A stretch of 64,000 nt of DNA from Egbenema bharatensis (GCF_048077055.1 NZ_CP182236.1:1612001-1676000); one strand, 5' to 3'; positions 32,199 to 39,325 are shown, counted from the stretch's first letter. The notes: a model not told the origin generated them from the sequence alone. Numbers and translations: made by a program.

Positions 32199-33059
32199 TT
32201 AAATTTTTGCGAACCAGTCTGTATCGACTTCCACTGACTCAATTACTGTGATCTTGACACCAAGCCCCAACTCTTTCAAGCGTTGAACTAACTGCTCCCC
32301 ATCGATCAGATCGATCGGCGGTGCCCCATCTCGTGTTGCCTCCTTAATCGCATCTCTGGTGAATGTGCCAGTCGTGATAAATAATCCCTTGTCAGTGCGC
32401 CCTTGCATGGCTCCACGAAAGTCTCGAATTTGACCCGCCGTGACTGAACCTTGATAACGTTTACATTGAAAAAGCACATGAAAGCTCAGGAAACCGTTAA
32501 TTCGAGCAATACCAACTCCATCTATTCCACCGTCACCAGACTTTCCTGTCACTTGAACTTGGATAAACCCCGACTCACGCAGTAGACGTTGTGCTAAACG
32601 CTCAAACGCAGATGGCTCAAGTGTTAGCAACATTTTGTGCAACTGTTGATGCCATGCTAACTCTTCGAGGGTTTCGATGGATTCAACCGTTTCAGTCGTT
32701 GGATCTGAAGGAACAGCCTTGCTCTTCTCTGTATCTCGAACAGCTTTAACAATTTCTTTGGCATCCAGGTCGTCAGGATTAAGCGAGGTTGAGACTAATG
32801 ACCAGACGCCGCGTGCTGAATTTTGCAAAAGCCCGTATTTCTTCAAATAGGTACGGCTCCAAGCAAGACGGTACTCAACTTCGCTTTGGGAGGTACTGCC
32901 ATGTGAAATTTCAAGCACCTTATCCGGCAAGTTAAGAATTTGGACTACTTTGTCGTAGATTTCCTCAGTTGTCCCAGACCCACCCAGAATTTGCAGAGCC
33001 TGAATTGTGGGTATGAACATTGAATCAAATGTTGGGACTGAGGAGGCGGATCGCTTCAT
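32199..33059 (-). CDS. Mrr-type restriction endonuclease, 286 aa
   Basis: The N-terminal winged-helix-like Mrr_N domain (FIPTIQALQILGGSGTTEEI, WSRTYLKKYGLLQNSARGVW) is followed by a Mrr catalytic domain. There FERLAQRLLRESGFIQVQVT and GKSGDGGIDGVG give the acidic residue, and HVLFQCKRYQG gives the QxK of the PD-(D/E)xK site. This is the layout of type IV restriction enzymes that cut modified DNA. All key residues are present. It sits in the same putative cassette as the HNH gene. Confidence 0.9.
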   Translation of the reverse strand: MKRSASSVPTFDSMFIPTIQALQILGGSGTTEEIYDKVVQILNLPDKVLEISHGSTSQSEVEYRLAWSRTYLKKYGLLQNSARGVWSLVSTSLNPDDLDAKEIVKAVRDTEKSKAVPSDPTTETVESIETLEELAWHQQLHKMLLTLEPSAFERLAQRLLRESGFIQVQVTGKSGDGGIDGVGIARINGFLSFHVLFQCKRYQGSVTAGQIRDFRGAMQGRTDKGLFITTGTFTRDAIKEATRDGAPPIDLIDGEQLVQRLKELGLGVKITVIESVEVDTDWFAKI

Positions 33060-33196
33060 ACAGATGAGCCGATTTACAAAAATGCTGCTTTGTCAAATAT
33101 AAATCGCTACTCAAAATATGTAACTGGTTTGCGATCGCTCAACATAGCTATTCCCACCGATAAGCTGGATGTACACCCCAACCCAAAAACGAAGCC

Positions 33197-33282
33197 AGCT
33201 AACGGTTCGGGTCAGCGGTTGCTGATGTCTTTGCATCGCACCCAAGCGGCTTCGGTCAATCCGCTGCACCCGAATGTTAGCT
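33197..33282 (-). repeat. attC-like palindromic site 4
   Basis: Ends AGCTAAC (33197-33203) and GTTAGCT (33276-33282) are perfect inverses. The left inner arm GGTTCGGGTCAGCGG opposes CCGCTGCACCCGAAT on the right. Pairing is complete except for one extra base (GGGTGCAGCGG versus GGGTCAGCGG), as in the extrahelical base of integron attC sites. The leftward DUF1254 gene stops 15 bases to the right. Best-preserved site with an AGCTAAC box. Confidence 0.65.
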
Positions 33283-33297
33283 GACAGTTTCCGTGAT

Positions 33298-34734
33298 CTA
33301 CTTAATCAACTCAATCTCGCTTGGTCGCCACGTCTTGTCGAACCAGGGCTGTAGCGGTCCATAGAGCCGCAGAAGCGTATTCCATCCCTTGCCAGGGATG
33401 GTTTGCACCCAGTTGTTTTCCTTGCCAGCGGGAGCCTGAGGCCCAAAGTACACATCCACTGAGCCATCCGGGTTAATCAACACCGCCTCGTTCTGGCTGG
33501 TGACCGCTGGCCATTTCTGATCGGTCTGGAGCATAGAGCGCGTCTGGTTGTCGTAAAGGATCACCGACCAGAACTGCTTGACTGGAACGTTAGGCGGCAG
33601 ATGCAGCCTGTAGTTTTTGCCACCGTCCAGCGGATTGCCTTCAGCATCCACGAAAGCCGCCATGTACTGTGACCCCTCGCCGACGGTCTTTGAATCCATC
33701 GCGGGCGTCACGCCGGTAGCGTAGAAGAAGAATGCCGCATAAGCATCGAGGATTCGCACGCCGTCCTCCTCGAACTTGTAACCGCCATAGAAGCCGGAGC
33801 GCCAGGCGCTGTTCGGGTAGTAGTAACTCTCCTTGATCCGCAACCGATAATTGATGGCGCGGGCCGTGGCATCACCAACCACGGCAGCTTCGGCAAGGAT
33901 CTTTTGCATGCGCCCATCGGGCGCAAAGGGCTTGCCTTTCTGAATGCCAATCGAGGCGTACAGACCAAGCGTGATTGGATCAACCGAATCGGTCGGCTCT
34001 TCCTGTACAACCTGGTTGAGGTACTCCCAGAACCCATAATCTGCTGGGGCCAGGGTGCTGAATGCTCTGCCGGAAACATGTACGAACTTTAACTGCGGCG
34101 GATTGGCGGCGTCCTCCAACCGATAGATCTTCGTGTGCTGCTCCACGAGATCTACTCCTGGTTTCGGATCTCCATCAACCAGGAAAGAGCGCCAGGGAAC
34201 CCAGACACTGAAAGTCGCTGGGCGCACGACAAAGTAGCCAGACGGCACATTGCCCTCATAACCTGGCGGCAGGATCAGGTACTTGCCTCCTTCCCCCTTG
34301 TCAGGGCCGACGGAACCGACATCGGTGACAAAGTTGTACCACATGTCGTTTATCAGCCCGAGCACCTTTGGCGGTACTTCCAGCACCAACGGACCTTCGC
34401 GCAGATCGAGCCAGAACCAGGTATACGGCGTGTTGTTGTTTGGTGTGAGGAACAGCGACTTTGAGTCCATGCGATCCTCGAAAATCGGCACCGTTAAATT
34501 GATCGGGCCAAGTTCAGCTATCCCCTTACGATTGGCTAATTGACTGACTGGCGCAAGTCCCAGCAGGTATGCTTGCACGGCTCGCTGGAAGTCGAGGTTG
34601 TCATAGAGTTTTTCGACCGTTGCGTCATCAGGAAAGCCGTCGAAGAAATTCAAAGTGCCCAAGCGGGTTTCCACCGTGTCCGGAATAGCGACTCCAGGCG
34701 GGATATCGGTAGTCATCTTCATCTTCATTTCCAT
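33298..34734 (-). CDS. DUF1254/DUF1214 domain protein, 478 aa
   Basis: The protein contains the DUF1254 N-terminal domain (YDNLDFQRAVQAYLLGLAPV, DSKSLFLTPNNNTPYTWFWL) and the DUF1214 C-terminal domain (NVPVKQFWSVILYDNQTRSM, LINPDGSVDVYFGP). This family is widespread, often periplasmic, and of unknown role. No signal peptide is obvious from ATG 34734, which lies six bases after GGAG and is preferred over the longer frame to 34803. It forms a single-gene interval between sites 4 and 5. Codon use is more GC-rich than that of the neighbouring cassettes, consistent with a separate origin. Confidence 0.85.
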   Translation of the reverse strand: MEMKMKMTTDIPPGVAIPDTVETRLGTLNFFDGFPDDATVEKLYDNLDFQRAVQAYLLGLAPVSQLANRKGIAELGPINLTVPIFEDRMDSKSLFLTPNNNTPYTWFWLDLREGPLVLEVPPKVLGLINDMWYNFVTDVGSVGPDKGEGGKYLILPPGYEGNVPSGYFVVRPATFSVWVPWRSFLVDGDPKPGVDLVEQHTKIYRLEDAANPPQLKFVHVSGRAFSTLAPADYGFWEYLNQVVQEEPTDSVDPITLGLYASIGIQKGKPFAPDGRMQKILAEAAVVGDATARAINYRLRIKESYYYPNSAWRSGFYGGYKFEEDGVRILDAYAAFFFYATGVTPAMDSKTVGEGSQYMAAFVDAEGNPLDGGKNYRLHLPPNVPVKQFWSVILYDNQTRSMLQTDQKWPAVTSQNEAVLINPDGSVDVYFGPQAPAGKENNWVQTIPGKGWNTLLRLYGPLQPWFDKTWRPSEIELIK

Positions 34735-34775
34735 ATTCATCTCCTTCAGGTTTGTTGTGAAATTACCTTTGAGCC

Positions 34776-34858
34776 AGCTAACGGCAAAATTGAGCGGCTT
34801 CAAAGAATTTCAACCCTCCACAAATAACCTCGGCAAGACCGCTCCAACCGTGTTAGCT
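34776..34858 (-). repeat. attC-like palindromic site 5
   Basis: Ends AGCTAAC (34776-34782) and GTTAGCT (34852-34858) are perfect inverses. Inner arms are AAAATTGAGCGGCTT and ACCGCTCCAACCG. The central part is variable. It bounds the DUF1254 cassette on its 5' side and a short gene-less interval on the other. Confidence 0.6.
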
Positions 34859-35101
34859 GAGCAACGCATCGCTCGCCTCGGACACTGAAACGATCGCTCG
34901 TCAATCTAAAAATAGCCTCGAAATATGAGGAATTCGTGAGCTGTAGACCGTCCCTCGCCAGTGCCCCCACCACCAACCTTCTGGGCACTTTTGCAATCAC
35001 AAACAGAACTGAAAACACGGATTCAACCGATCGATTCCTGGGCGTTTTTGGGTTGACAGCTATCCTTTCAATAACGGAGTGTAAGGACTCGATGCAGAGC
35101 C
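34859..35101. other. Gene-less putative cassette
   Basis: A 243-base interval between attC-like sites 5 and 6. Open frames on both strands overlap the palindromes and have no family resemblance or good ribosome-binding sites, so I do not call a gene. Cassettes without ORFs are known in integrons. Confidence 0.45.
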
Positions 35102-35245
35102 AGCTAACCGGTTGCGGTCAGCGGTTGCCAAGATCTTTGCGTCTTACCCAGGCGGCTTCGGTTAATCCGCTGCACCGCAGTTGCCAAGATCTTTGCGTCT
35201 TACCCAGGCGGCTTCGGTTAATCCGCTGCACCGCAATTGTTGGGG
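35102..35245 (-). repeat. attC-like palindromic site 6 with internal 56-bp tandem duplication
   Basis: Ends are AGCTAAC (35102-35108) and GTTGGGG (35239-35245). Inner arms GGTTGCGGTCAGCGG and CCGCTGCACCGCAATT pair except for one extra base in the right arm. A perfect 56-base tandem repeat occupies 35124-35179 and 35180-35235. It duplicates the central part and the right core CCGCTGCACCGCA, which makes this site longer than the others. Confidence 0.6.
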
Positions 35246-35264
35246 TGCGCCAACTAACACAAAT

Positions 35265-35280
35265 ATATCAGATGTGATAT
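35265..35280. promoter_or_regulatory. Probable operator of the HigBA-like pair
   Basis: The perfect palindrome ATATCA-GATG-TGATAT lies 9 bases upstream of the toxin ATG at 35290. Its position overlaps the likely promoter or leader, as expected for autoregulation by the downstream HTH antitoxin. Confidence 0.5.
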
Positions 35281-35289
35281 AAACAACTC

Positions 35290-35631
35290 ATGGACAAAAC
35301 AGATAAACCATTGGTGTGGTTACATGGTGAAGTCAAAACCCCGCCCTTTAGCCAGGAAGCACGCATAGAAACAGGTGTTTTGTTGAGACGACTACAACAG
35401 GGCGAAAGTTTAGGATTGCCCCACTCAAGACCAATGCCCAGTATTGGGGCGCACTGCCATGAACTGCGGGTTCGAGATGCAAGTAAGAACTGGAGAATCA
35501 TTTACCGCATTGATGACGATGCAATTCTCATTCTTGAGGTCTTTAACAAAACAACAAGAACGACACCCGCCAGCATTATTGATACCTGTCAAAAACGCTT
35601 GAGCAAGTATGACAATGATCAGGAGGATTAG
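35290..35631 (+). CDS. RelE/HigB-like toxin (Gp49 family), 113 aa
   Basis: The protein contains VWLHGEVKTPPFSQEARIET, LPHSRPMPSIGAHCHELRVR and NWRIIYRIDDDAILILEVFN, typical of the phage-derived Gp49-like/HigB toxin family with the conserved HELR and WRIIY motifs. It precedes an XRE-type antitoxin, the toxin-first order of HigBA systems. It reads rightward, opposite to the other putative cassettes, and has its own upstream palindrome. Probably a ribosome-dependent mRNA interferase. Confidence 0.88.
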   Translation: MDKTDKPLVWLHGEVKTPPFSQEARIETGVLLRRLQQGESLGLPHSRPMPSIGAHCHELRVRDASKNWRIIYRIDDDAILILEVFNKTTRTTPASIIDTCQKRLSKYDNDQED

Positions 35632-35635
35632 GAAT

Positions 35636-35950
35636 ATGGACGAAGCTAAGAGAAAAAAACTAGAGAACAGAGGTTGGAAAGTTGGAACGGTTTCGGAATT
35701 TTTAGACCTTACGCCAGAAGAAACAACACTTATCGAAATTAAGCTGGCATTGAGCCGCAACCTAAAAGAACGGCGGCAAAAGTCAATGACTCAAACAGAA
35801 CTGGCAGATAAATTACACTCCAGCCAACCCCGTGTTGCCAAAGCTGAAAATGGTGATGCGTCAGTCTCTATTGAACTGTTGATTCGAGCAATGCTGGCAA
35901 CAGGTGCAACCCCTCAAGAAATTGGTCAAGTGATTGCACAAGTAGGCTGA
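35636..35950 (+). CDS. XRE-family HTH antitoxin, 104 aa
   Basis: A helix-turn-helix domain lies at residues about 45-95 (SMTQTELADKLHSSQPRVAK, AENGDASVSIELLIRAMLAT). The start ATG 35636 follows AGGAGG with good spacing and lies 4 bases after the toxin stop, so it is preferred over the longer frame from 35609. It should repress the operon and neutralise the toxin. Confidence 0.88.
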   Translation: MDEAKRKKLENRGWKVGTVSEFLDLTPEETTLIEIKLALSRNLKERRQKSMTQTELADKLHSSQPRVAKAENGDASVSIELLIRAMLATGATPQEIGQVIAQVG

Positions 35951-36004
35951 ATTCAATCTCCCACAAATAACCCTGCTGTACTGTCCCAACCGAGGACTGA
36001 AGCA

Positions 36005-36091
36005 GCCCAACGGTTCAAATCAGCGGCAGCAGAGAACTGACAACGAAGCAGACAGCATTTCACTCTGCCCGCTGCATTGGAATTGTTATGC
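36005..36091 (-). repeat. attC-like palindromic site 7 (best match to the integron consensus)
   Basis: The plus-strand left end is GCCCAAC (36005-36011), which on the minus strand reads GTTGGGC and fits the GTTRRRY core consensus exactly. The right end is GTTATGC (36085-36091). Inner arms GGTTCAAATCAGCGG and CCGCTGCATTGGAATT pair, with an extra base in the right arm. The leftward PIN toxin gene stops 21 bases to the right. Confidence 0.65.
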
Positions 36092-36112
36092 CGTGATCAA
36101 TAACTGTTGTCT

Positions 36113-36586
36113 CTATGAATAGCTAACTGTCCAATCTTCAAGCACTAACCCTGCTACTTTACTAAAATCCCGATGATTACGAGTCAACAAAATTAAGTTA
36201 CGAGATAAAGCAATTGCAGCAATTCGTGCATCCATTTTGGCTAATTGAATTCGTTGAGATTCTAATTCGGCGTATGCTGTAGCTGCACTTGCATCAAAGG
36301 AAGCAACGGGTAGTACTTTGAAATCGCTTACAATTCTTGCCATGATCTCGTATCCCTTCACGACCTGATCCAGACTACGAGAACGATTGATATAAGCATG
36401 GCTTCCAAGCATTTGCTCATGGAACGTCACAACAGATATCGCAAAGTCTGATACTGAGTGCTGTGCCATCCTCTTCGTAAGATTTCTGTAATCCTCCCCT
36501 ACCTGGCGTTGCAGAATGCTCAAATGGTCAGTATCTAACACAATAGTCCGGACAGTTTTTAGGGAGAAAAATAGGGAGGTAGACAA
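36113..36586 (-). CDS. PIN-domain (VapC-type) toxin with 5' end replaced by an IS insertion
   Basis: The body of a VapC toxin is intact: LDTDHLSILQRQVGEDYRNL with the first aspartate, VVTFHEQMLGSH, QLAKMDARIAAIALSRNLIL and LLTRNHRDFSKVAGLVLEDW. The native start, MKYLL, lies at 38028-38013 beyond the IS. The insertion, between codons 5 and 6, leaves an alternative frame that begins inside the IS at 36586 (MSTSLFFSLKTVRTI) and reads straight into VLDTDHLS. The hydrophobic strand before the catalytic Asp is thereby preserved. Expression from the IS end is uncertain. The antitoxin gene lies on the far side of the IS. Confidence 0.8.
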   Translation of the reverse strand: MSTSLFFSLKTVRTIVLDTDHLSILQRQVGEDYRNLTKRMAQHSVSDFAISVVTFHEQMLGSHAYINRSRSLDQVVKGYEIMARIVSDFKVLPVASFDASAATAYAELESQRIQLAKMDARIAAIALSRNLILLTRNHRDFSKVAGLVLEDWTVSYS

Positions 36587-38012
36587 AAGCCACCCTCCTT
36601 TTTAAGGTGCATATATGAACAACAGCACCGGAGAGGTGGCGATATGGATATTCTACAAGCCCTATTTGCGCAAATGGGGCATTTAGCAAACCCCAACGAC
36701 AGTTTCTGATAACCCTGTTCTCTACCATCCTGTTGTTGTGTGGCCGGGTCAACTTTACCAATCTGAGCCGTTATAGCCCACTGTCAGAGCGAACTTACCG
36801 GCGGCAGTTTGAGCAGGACTTTGCCTTCGTCCAATTGAATCAACACACCATTGCAGCCGCCATTGCGAAACCAGAAGAGGCGATTGGGGCGATAGACTGC
36901 TCGTTTATTGCCAAAAGTGGCAAAGCAACCTATGGCGTGGATTGGTTCTACAACGGCAGTGCCAATCGCAGCGAGAAGGGTTTAGAGATTTCGGTGATAG
37001 CGGTGGTTGATGTGGCGGCTCACCAGGGCTATACCTTGTCGGTACAGCAGACACCACCCTCTCCGGTGACCTCACGCCGCAAGGGAACGCGCAAAACCAC
37101 GCCAGGAAGAACTCAACAACGGGTTACAACCGAAGCCATTCAACACGCCCAAGCCTATCTCCAACAACTTCCCGACAAGGGTCAACCTGCGGATGGTTCG
37201 ACCCCATTGCCATCCCCTTCCCCCAAACTCACTCGCATCGACCACTATTTGCACCATTTGGGGGCAACACGTCCTTATTTCCCTGAAGGTCTGCGCTACT
37301 TGGTGGGGGATGGGTTTTATAGCAAGCAGAAGTTCATCGATGGGGTCGTCGCCCTCGACTTGGAGTGGATTGGCAAACTGCGTTTGGATGCCGATCTCCG
37401 TTACCTGTACACCGGTCCCCAAAAAAAACGAGGGTGCCCTCGCAAATATGATGGCAAAGTGACCCTCAATGACATCTCGCGCTTCACCTGGGTTGAAGAT
37501 ATTGAACCCCAGTTGAGCCTCTACACAGCCCTGGTCTGGCACGTTTCCCTCAAGCGCACCCTGCGCTTAGCCCTCCTCGTCGATACTCGCAAGGCGTCTA
37601 AAACAGGGATGGTGCTGCTCTTCTCCACCGATACCAACCTCCATGCCAAACAAATCTTTACCTATTACAAAGCCAGGTTTCAAATTGAATTTATTTTTAG
37701 AGATGCCAAGCAATTTACTGGCCTCAGTGCCGCCCAAACCCGTCACCCCAAACGGCTTGACTTCCACTTTAATGCCAGTCTAAGCGCGCTCAATCTCGCT
37801 AAATATGATGCCCAAACCCGTCATCCCCAAGACAATGCTGACCCTGTTCCCTTTTCGATGGCCAGTTATAAACGCATGGCCTTCAATGACCATCTGCTCG
37901 AATGCTTTATTCGCCAGTTAGAGTTAGACCCAACTTCGATTAAATCCCATCCCAACTACCAGAACCTTCGTTCTCACGGCATCATAGCCGCTTAATTCTG
38001 TCCGGACTATTG
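36541..38012. mobile_element. IS4-like insertion sequence, 1472 bp
   Basis: Terminal inverted repeats are CAATAGTCCGGACAG (36541-36555) and CTGTCCGGACTATTG (37998-38012), perfect over 15 bases. The hexamer CTAACA flanks the element on both sides (36535-36540 and 38013-38018). Removing the element and one copy restores the VapC reading frame MKYLLDTDHLSIL. It encodes one transposase on the plus strand. Confidence 0.9.
36642..37995 (+). pseudogene. IS4-family transposase, apparent frameshift near the N-terminus
   Basis: The reading frame starts at ATG 36642 (MDILQALFAQMGHLANP) and breaks at 36691-36694. There a run of four C would have to be five to continue as QRQFLITLFSTILLLCGRVN. The remaining 420-codon frame from 36733 is intact. 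Catalytic residues are visible in EEAIGAIDCSFIAKSGK (D), YLVGDGFYSKQKF (D) and the YREK signature YYKARFQIEFIFRDAKQ (E). If the missing base is a sequencing error, the protein is complete at about 451 residues. Confidence 0.85.
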
Positions 38013-38024
38013 CTAACAAATACT

Positions 38025-38240
38025 TCATGGCTCATCTTGTGCTTCGAGCAAAGACTCATCTCCCTGGCGAATTGCTCGCCCATAAGCAAGTACTTCCTCA
38101 AAGGCAGGCTCATCTTTGAATGATCCTGTAATTTGTTGCAGCCAGTTTATCGGCTGAGAAATTACAATTTGCTGCTGTAATTGGGCGATCGCAGCTTCTA
38201 CTGCTGCAAGGCGTTCCTCCAACGAAGCATTAGTCGTCAT
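38025..38240 (-). CDS. Small coiled-coil antitoxin of the VapC pair, 71 aa
   Basis: The protein starts MTTNASLEERLAAVEAAIAQ, a coiled-coil helix, and continues NWLQQITGSFKDEPAFEEVL and AYGRAIRQGDESLLEAQDEP. ATG 38240 has AAGGAGG nine bases upstream. The stop TGA overlaps the native ATG of the VapC gene (38028-38026), so the two were coupled before the IS landed in the toxin gene 10 bases downstream. This complete copy identifies the truncated protein at 14970-15113 as a relative. Confidence 0.78.
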   Translation of the reverse strand: MTTNASLEERLAAVEAAIAQLQQQIVISQPINWLQQITGSFKDEPAFEEVLAYGRAIRQGDESLLEAQDEP

Positions 38241-38403
38241 TTCCATCCCTCCTTGCTGAGTACTAATGAAAATCGAGTTCACGTCCCCTATCCTCTCGAT
38301 TTTACTCAACATTCGACAGACACAAAATATCCAACATGAGAAGATGGGCTTCGGGTTACTGTCTCAACCAAGGACTAAGCGGCATAACTATTAATAGGCT
38401 GAA
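38241..38403. other. Leader of the first cassette, with an R-box-like motif
   Basis: Upstream of the antitoxin gene. GGCATAAC at about 38391-38398 reads GTTATGCC on the minus strand, identical to the outer box of attC-like site 7. It is followed on the minus strand by GCTTAGTCCTTGGTTGAGAC, which resembles the flank beside sites 3, 4 and 7. It has no partner arm, as expected for the attI/first-cassette junction. Confidence 0.45.
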
Positions 38404-38640
38404 TTTTTCTGTCTAAGATCCCGATTTAGGGTAGATAGGCAGAATGATTCGGTATAACACCCAAAATTTGCTGCATATCCAGATTATTTCTGCCTAAGAT
38501 CCCAAATTAGGTGGATAGGCAGAACGATTCCGCATAAGATCCCAAATTACTACTTATGCCGATTATTTCCGCATAATACTCCGTTTGACCTGATTAGCCA
38601 GAATCTTTCCGCATAATTTCAGATTCCTATTCCTTGCATA
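38404..38640. repeat. Array of about six degenerate 40-bp tandem repeats
   Basis: Units beginning TTCYGC or TTCGG start at 38407, 38448, 38488, 38528, 38567 and 38607, a period of 39-41 bases. The recurrent motif is TTCCGCATAAGATCCC or TTCTGCCTAAGATCCC, often followed by an inverted GGATAGGCAGAA. Units are too diverged and too palindromic to be CRISPR. The array lies between the first cassette and the recombinase remnant, where attI would be found. It contains GCATAA-like boxes. Confidence 0.65.
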
Positions 38641-38683
38641 GATAAGGTGCACTATTGGGTGCACAGTGCATCTACTTTTCTCT

Positions 38684-38815
38684 ATGCAACTACCTTCTAA
38701 AAAGTTGCTAAATCAGGTGCGAAATGCCATTCGTCTCAAGCACTCCGCCGATCGCCCTAAAGAAACCGATGTACGATCGTGGATTCAATCGCCTGTGCGA
38801 TCGCCTACTTCATAG
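38684..38815 (+). pseudogene. N-terminal remnant of an integron-type tyrosine recombinase (intI-like), 43 codons
   Basis: The frame MQLPSKKLLNQVRNAIRLKH, then SADRPKETDVRSWIQ, resembles the first 35-40 residues of integron integrases and related XerC-like recombinases. Their N-terminal SAM-like domain typically reads LLDQVRDAIRLKHYS, then RTExxYVxWI. The frame then stops at TAG 38813-38815, and no catalytic domain follows. It reads away from the putative cassettes, the orientation of intI in integrons. The similarity is by recognition of the motif; the fragment is short, so the call is moderate. Confidence 0.55.
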
Positions 38816-38846
38816 ACAGAGCAGGCAAGATGCCCACCTCAAAATG

Positions 38847-38874
38847 GTAAGGGCGCACAGCAGTGCGCCCTTAC
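38847..38874. repeat. Palindromic repeat GTAAGGGCGCAC family
   Basis: The perfect hairpin GTAAGGGCGCAC-AGCA-GTGCGCCCTTAC is of the same family as that at 7866-7893. It follows a GCAGGCAAGATGCCCACC motif at 38821-38838. No T-run follows, so it is a dispersed repeat rather than an obvious terminator. Confidence 0.65.
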
Positions 38875-38901
38875 ATCTATTGTGTACCCCCAACGTCTGA
38901 C

Positions 38902-39150
38902 TTAGAGCGTCATCGATCGCACATAGATCCGCATAATTTCACCCGGTTCTTTGGTGGTGGCTTGCTGGATTTGTGAGAAGGGGAGGGGTTTTGACCAGTC
39001 TTCGACTCGGCAAAAATCGCATTGATACAGACGAGCGATCGTGATTTCCACATCATCGGGTTGACCGATTATCAGGATTTTTACCGATCGCCGGGCAGAG
39101 GAAATCCGTCGATCGCCTGCGGGAGGCAGACCGAATAGTTTGTCAGCCAT
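38902..39150 (-). CDS. Conserved small hypothetical protein, 82 aa
   Basis: The protein reads MADKLFGLPPAGDRRISSAR, RSVKILIIGQPDDVEITIAR, LYQCDFCRVEDWSKPLPFSQ and ends MRIYVRSMTL. It has an alpha/beta look (KILIIGQPDDVEITIARLY). I recall similar short cyanobacterial hypothetical proteins but no assigned function. It stands alone, between the recombinase remnant and a HicB-like pseudogene. An upstream GGAGATTC provides a plausible ribosome-binding site. Confidence 0.65.
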   Translation of the reverse strand: MADKLFGLPPAGDRRISSARRSVKILIIGQPDDVEITIARLYQCDFCRVEDWSKPLPFSQIQQATTKEPGEIMRIYVRSMTL

Positions 39151-39284
39151 AGTTCATGAATCTCCTTATTTTCCAGGGTTTGAAGAAACCCCAGAGACTA
39201 GCCCTCAATGTCAGACAGGGCAAGCGGAAGGCATCGGGTGTTATCATACACCCTAGCCTGGACTAGCCTCAGTAGTCTGGGTCA

Positions 39285-39325
39285 GGAGGTTAAGCGTTTT
39301 GCTTGGCTGCGGACGCTTGACCTCC
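39285..39325. repeat. Hairpin in intergenic region
   Basis: GGAGGTTAAGCGT (39285-39297) is opposed by ACGCTTGACCTCC (39313-39325), forming a 13-base stem with one G-T pair. A second smaller hairpin GGGTGT-TATCAT-ACACCC lies at about 39237-39254. No T-tract follows either. Role unknown. Confidence 0.5.

Noticed and set aside
34800..35018. 72-codon minus-strand ORF in the small interval between palindromes
   Set aside because: It runs through attC-like site 5, has no ribosome-binding site and no family resemblance; treated as non-coding.
36733..37995. Transposase starting at 36733 as a complete gene
   Set aside because: Coding sequence clearly continues upstream in another frame to ATG 36642, so 36733 is only the part after the frameshift.
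38404..38640. CRISPR array from regularly spaced repeats
   Set aside because: The units are diverged, partly palindromic and have no constant repeat with unique spacers; no cas genes are nearby.
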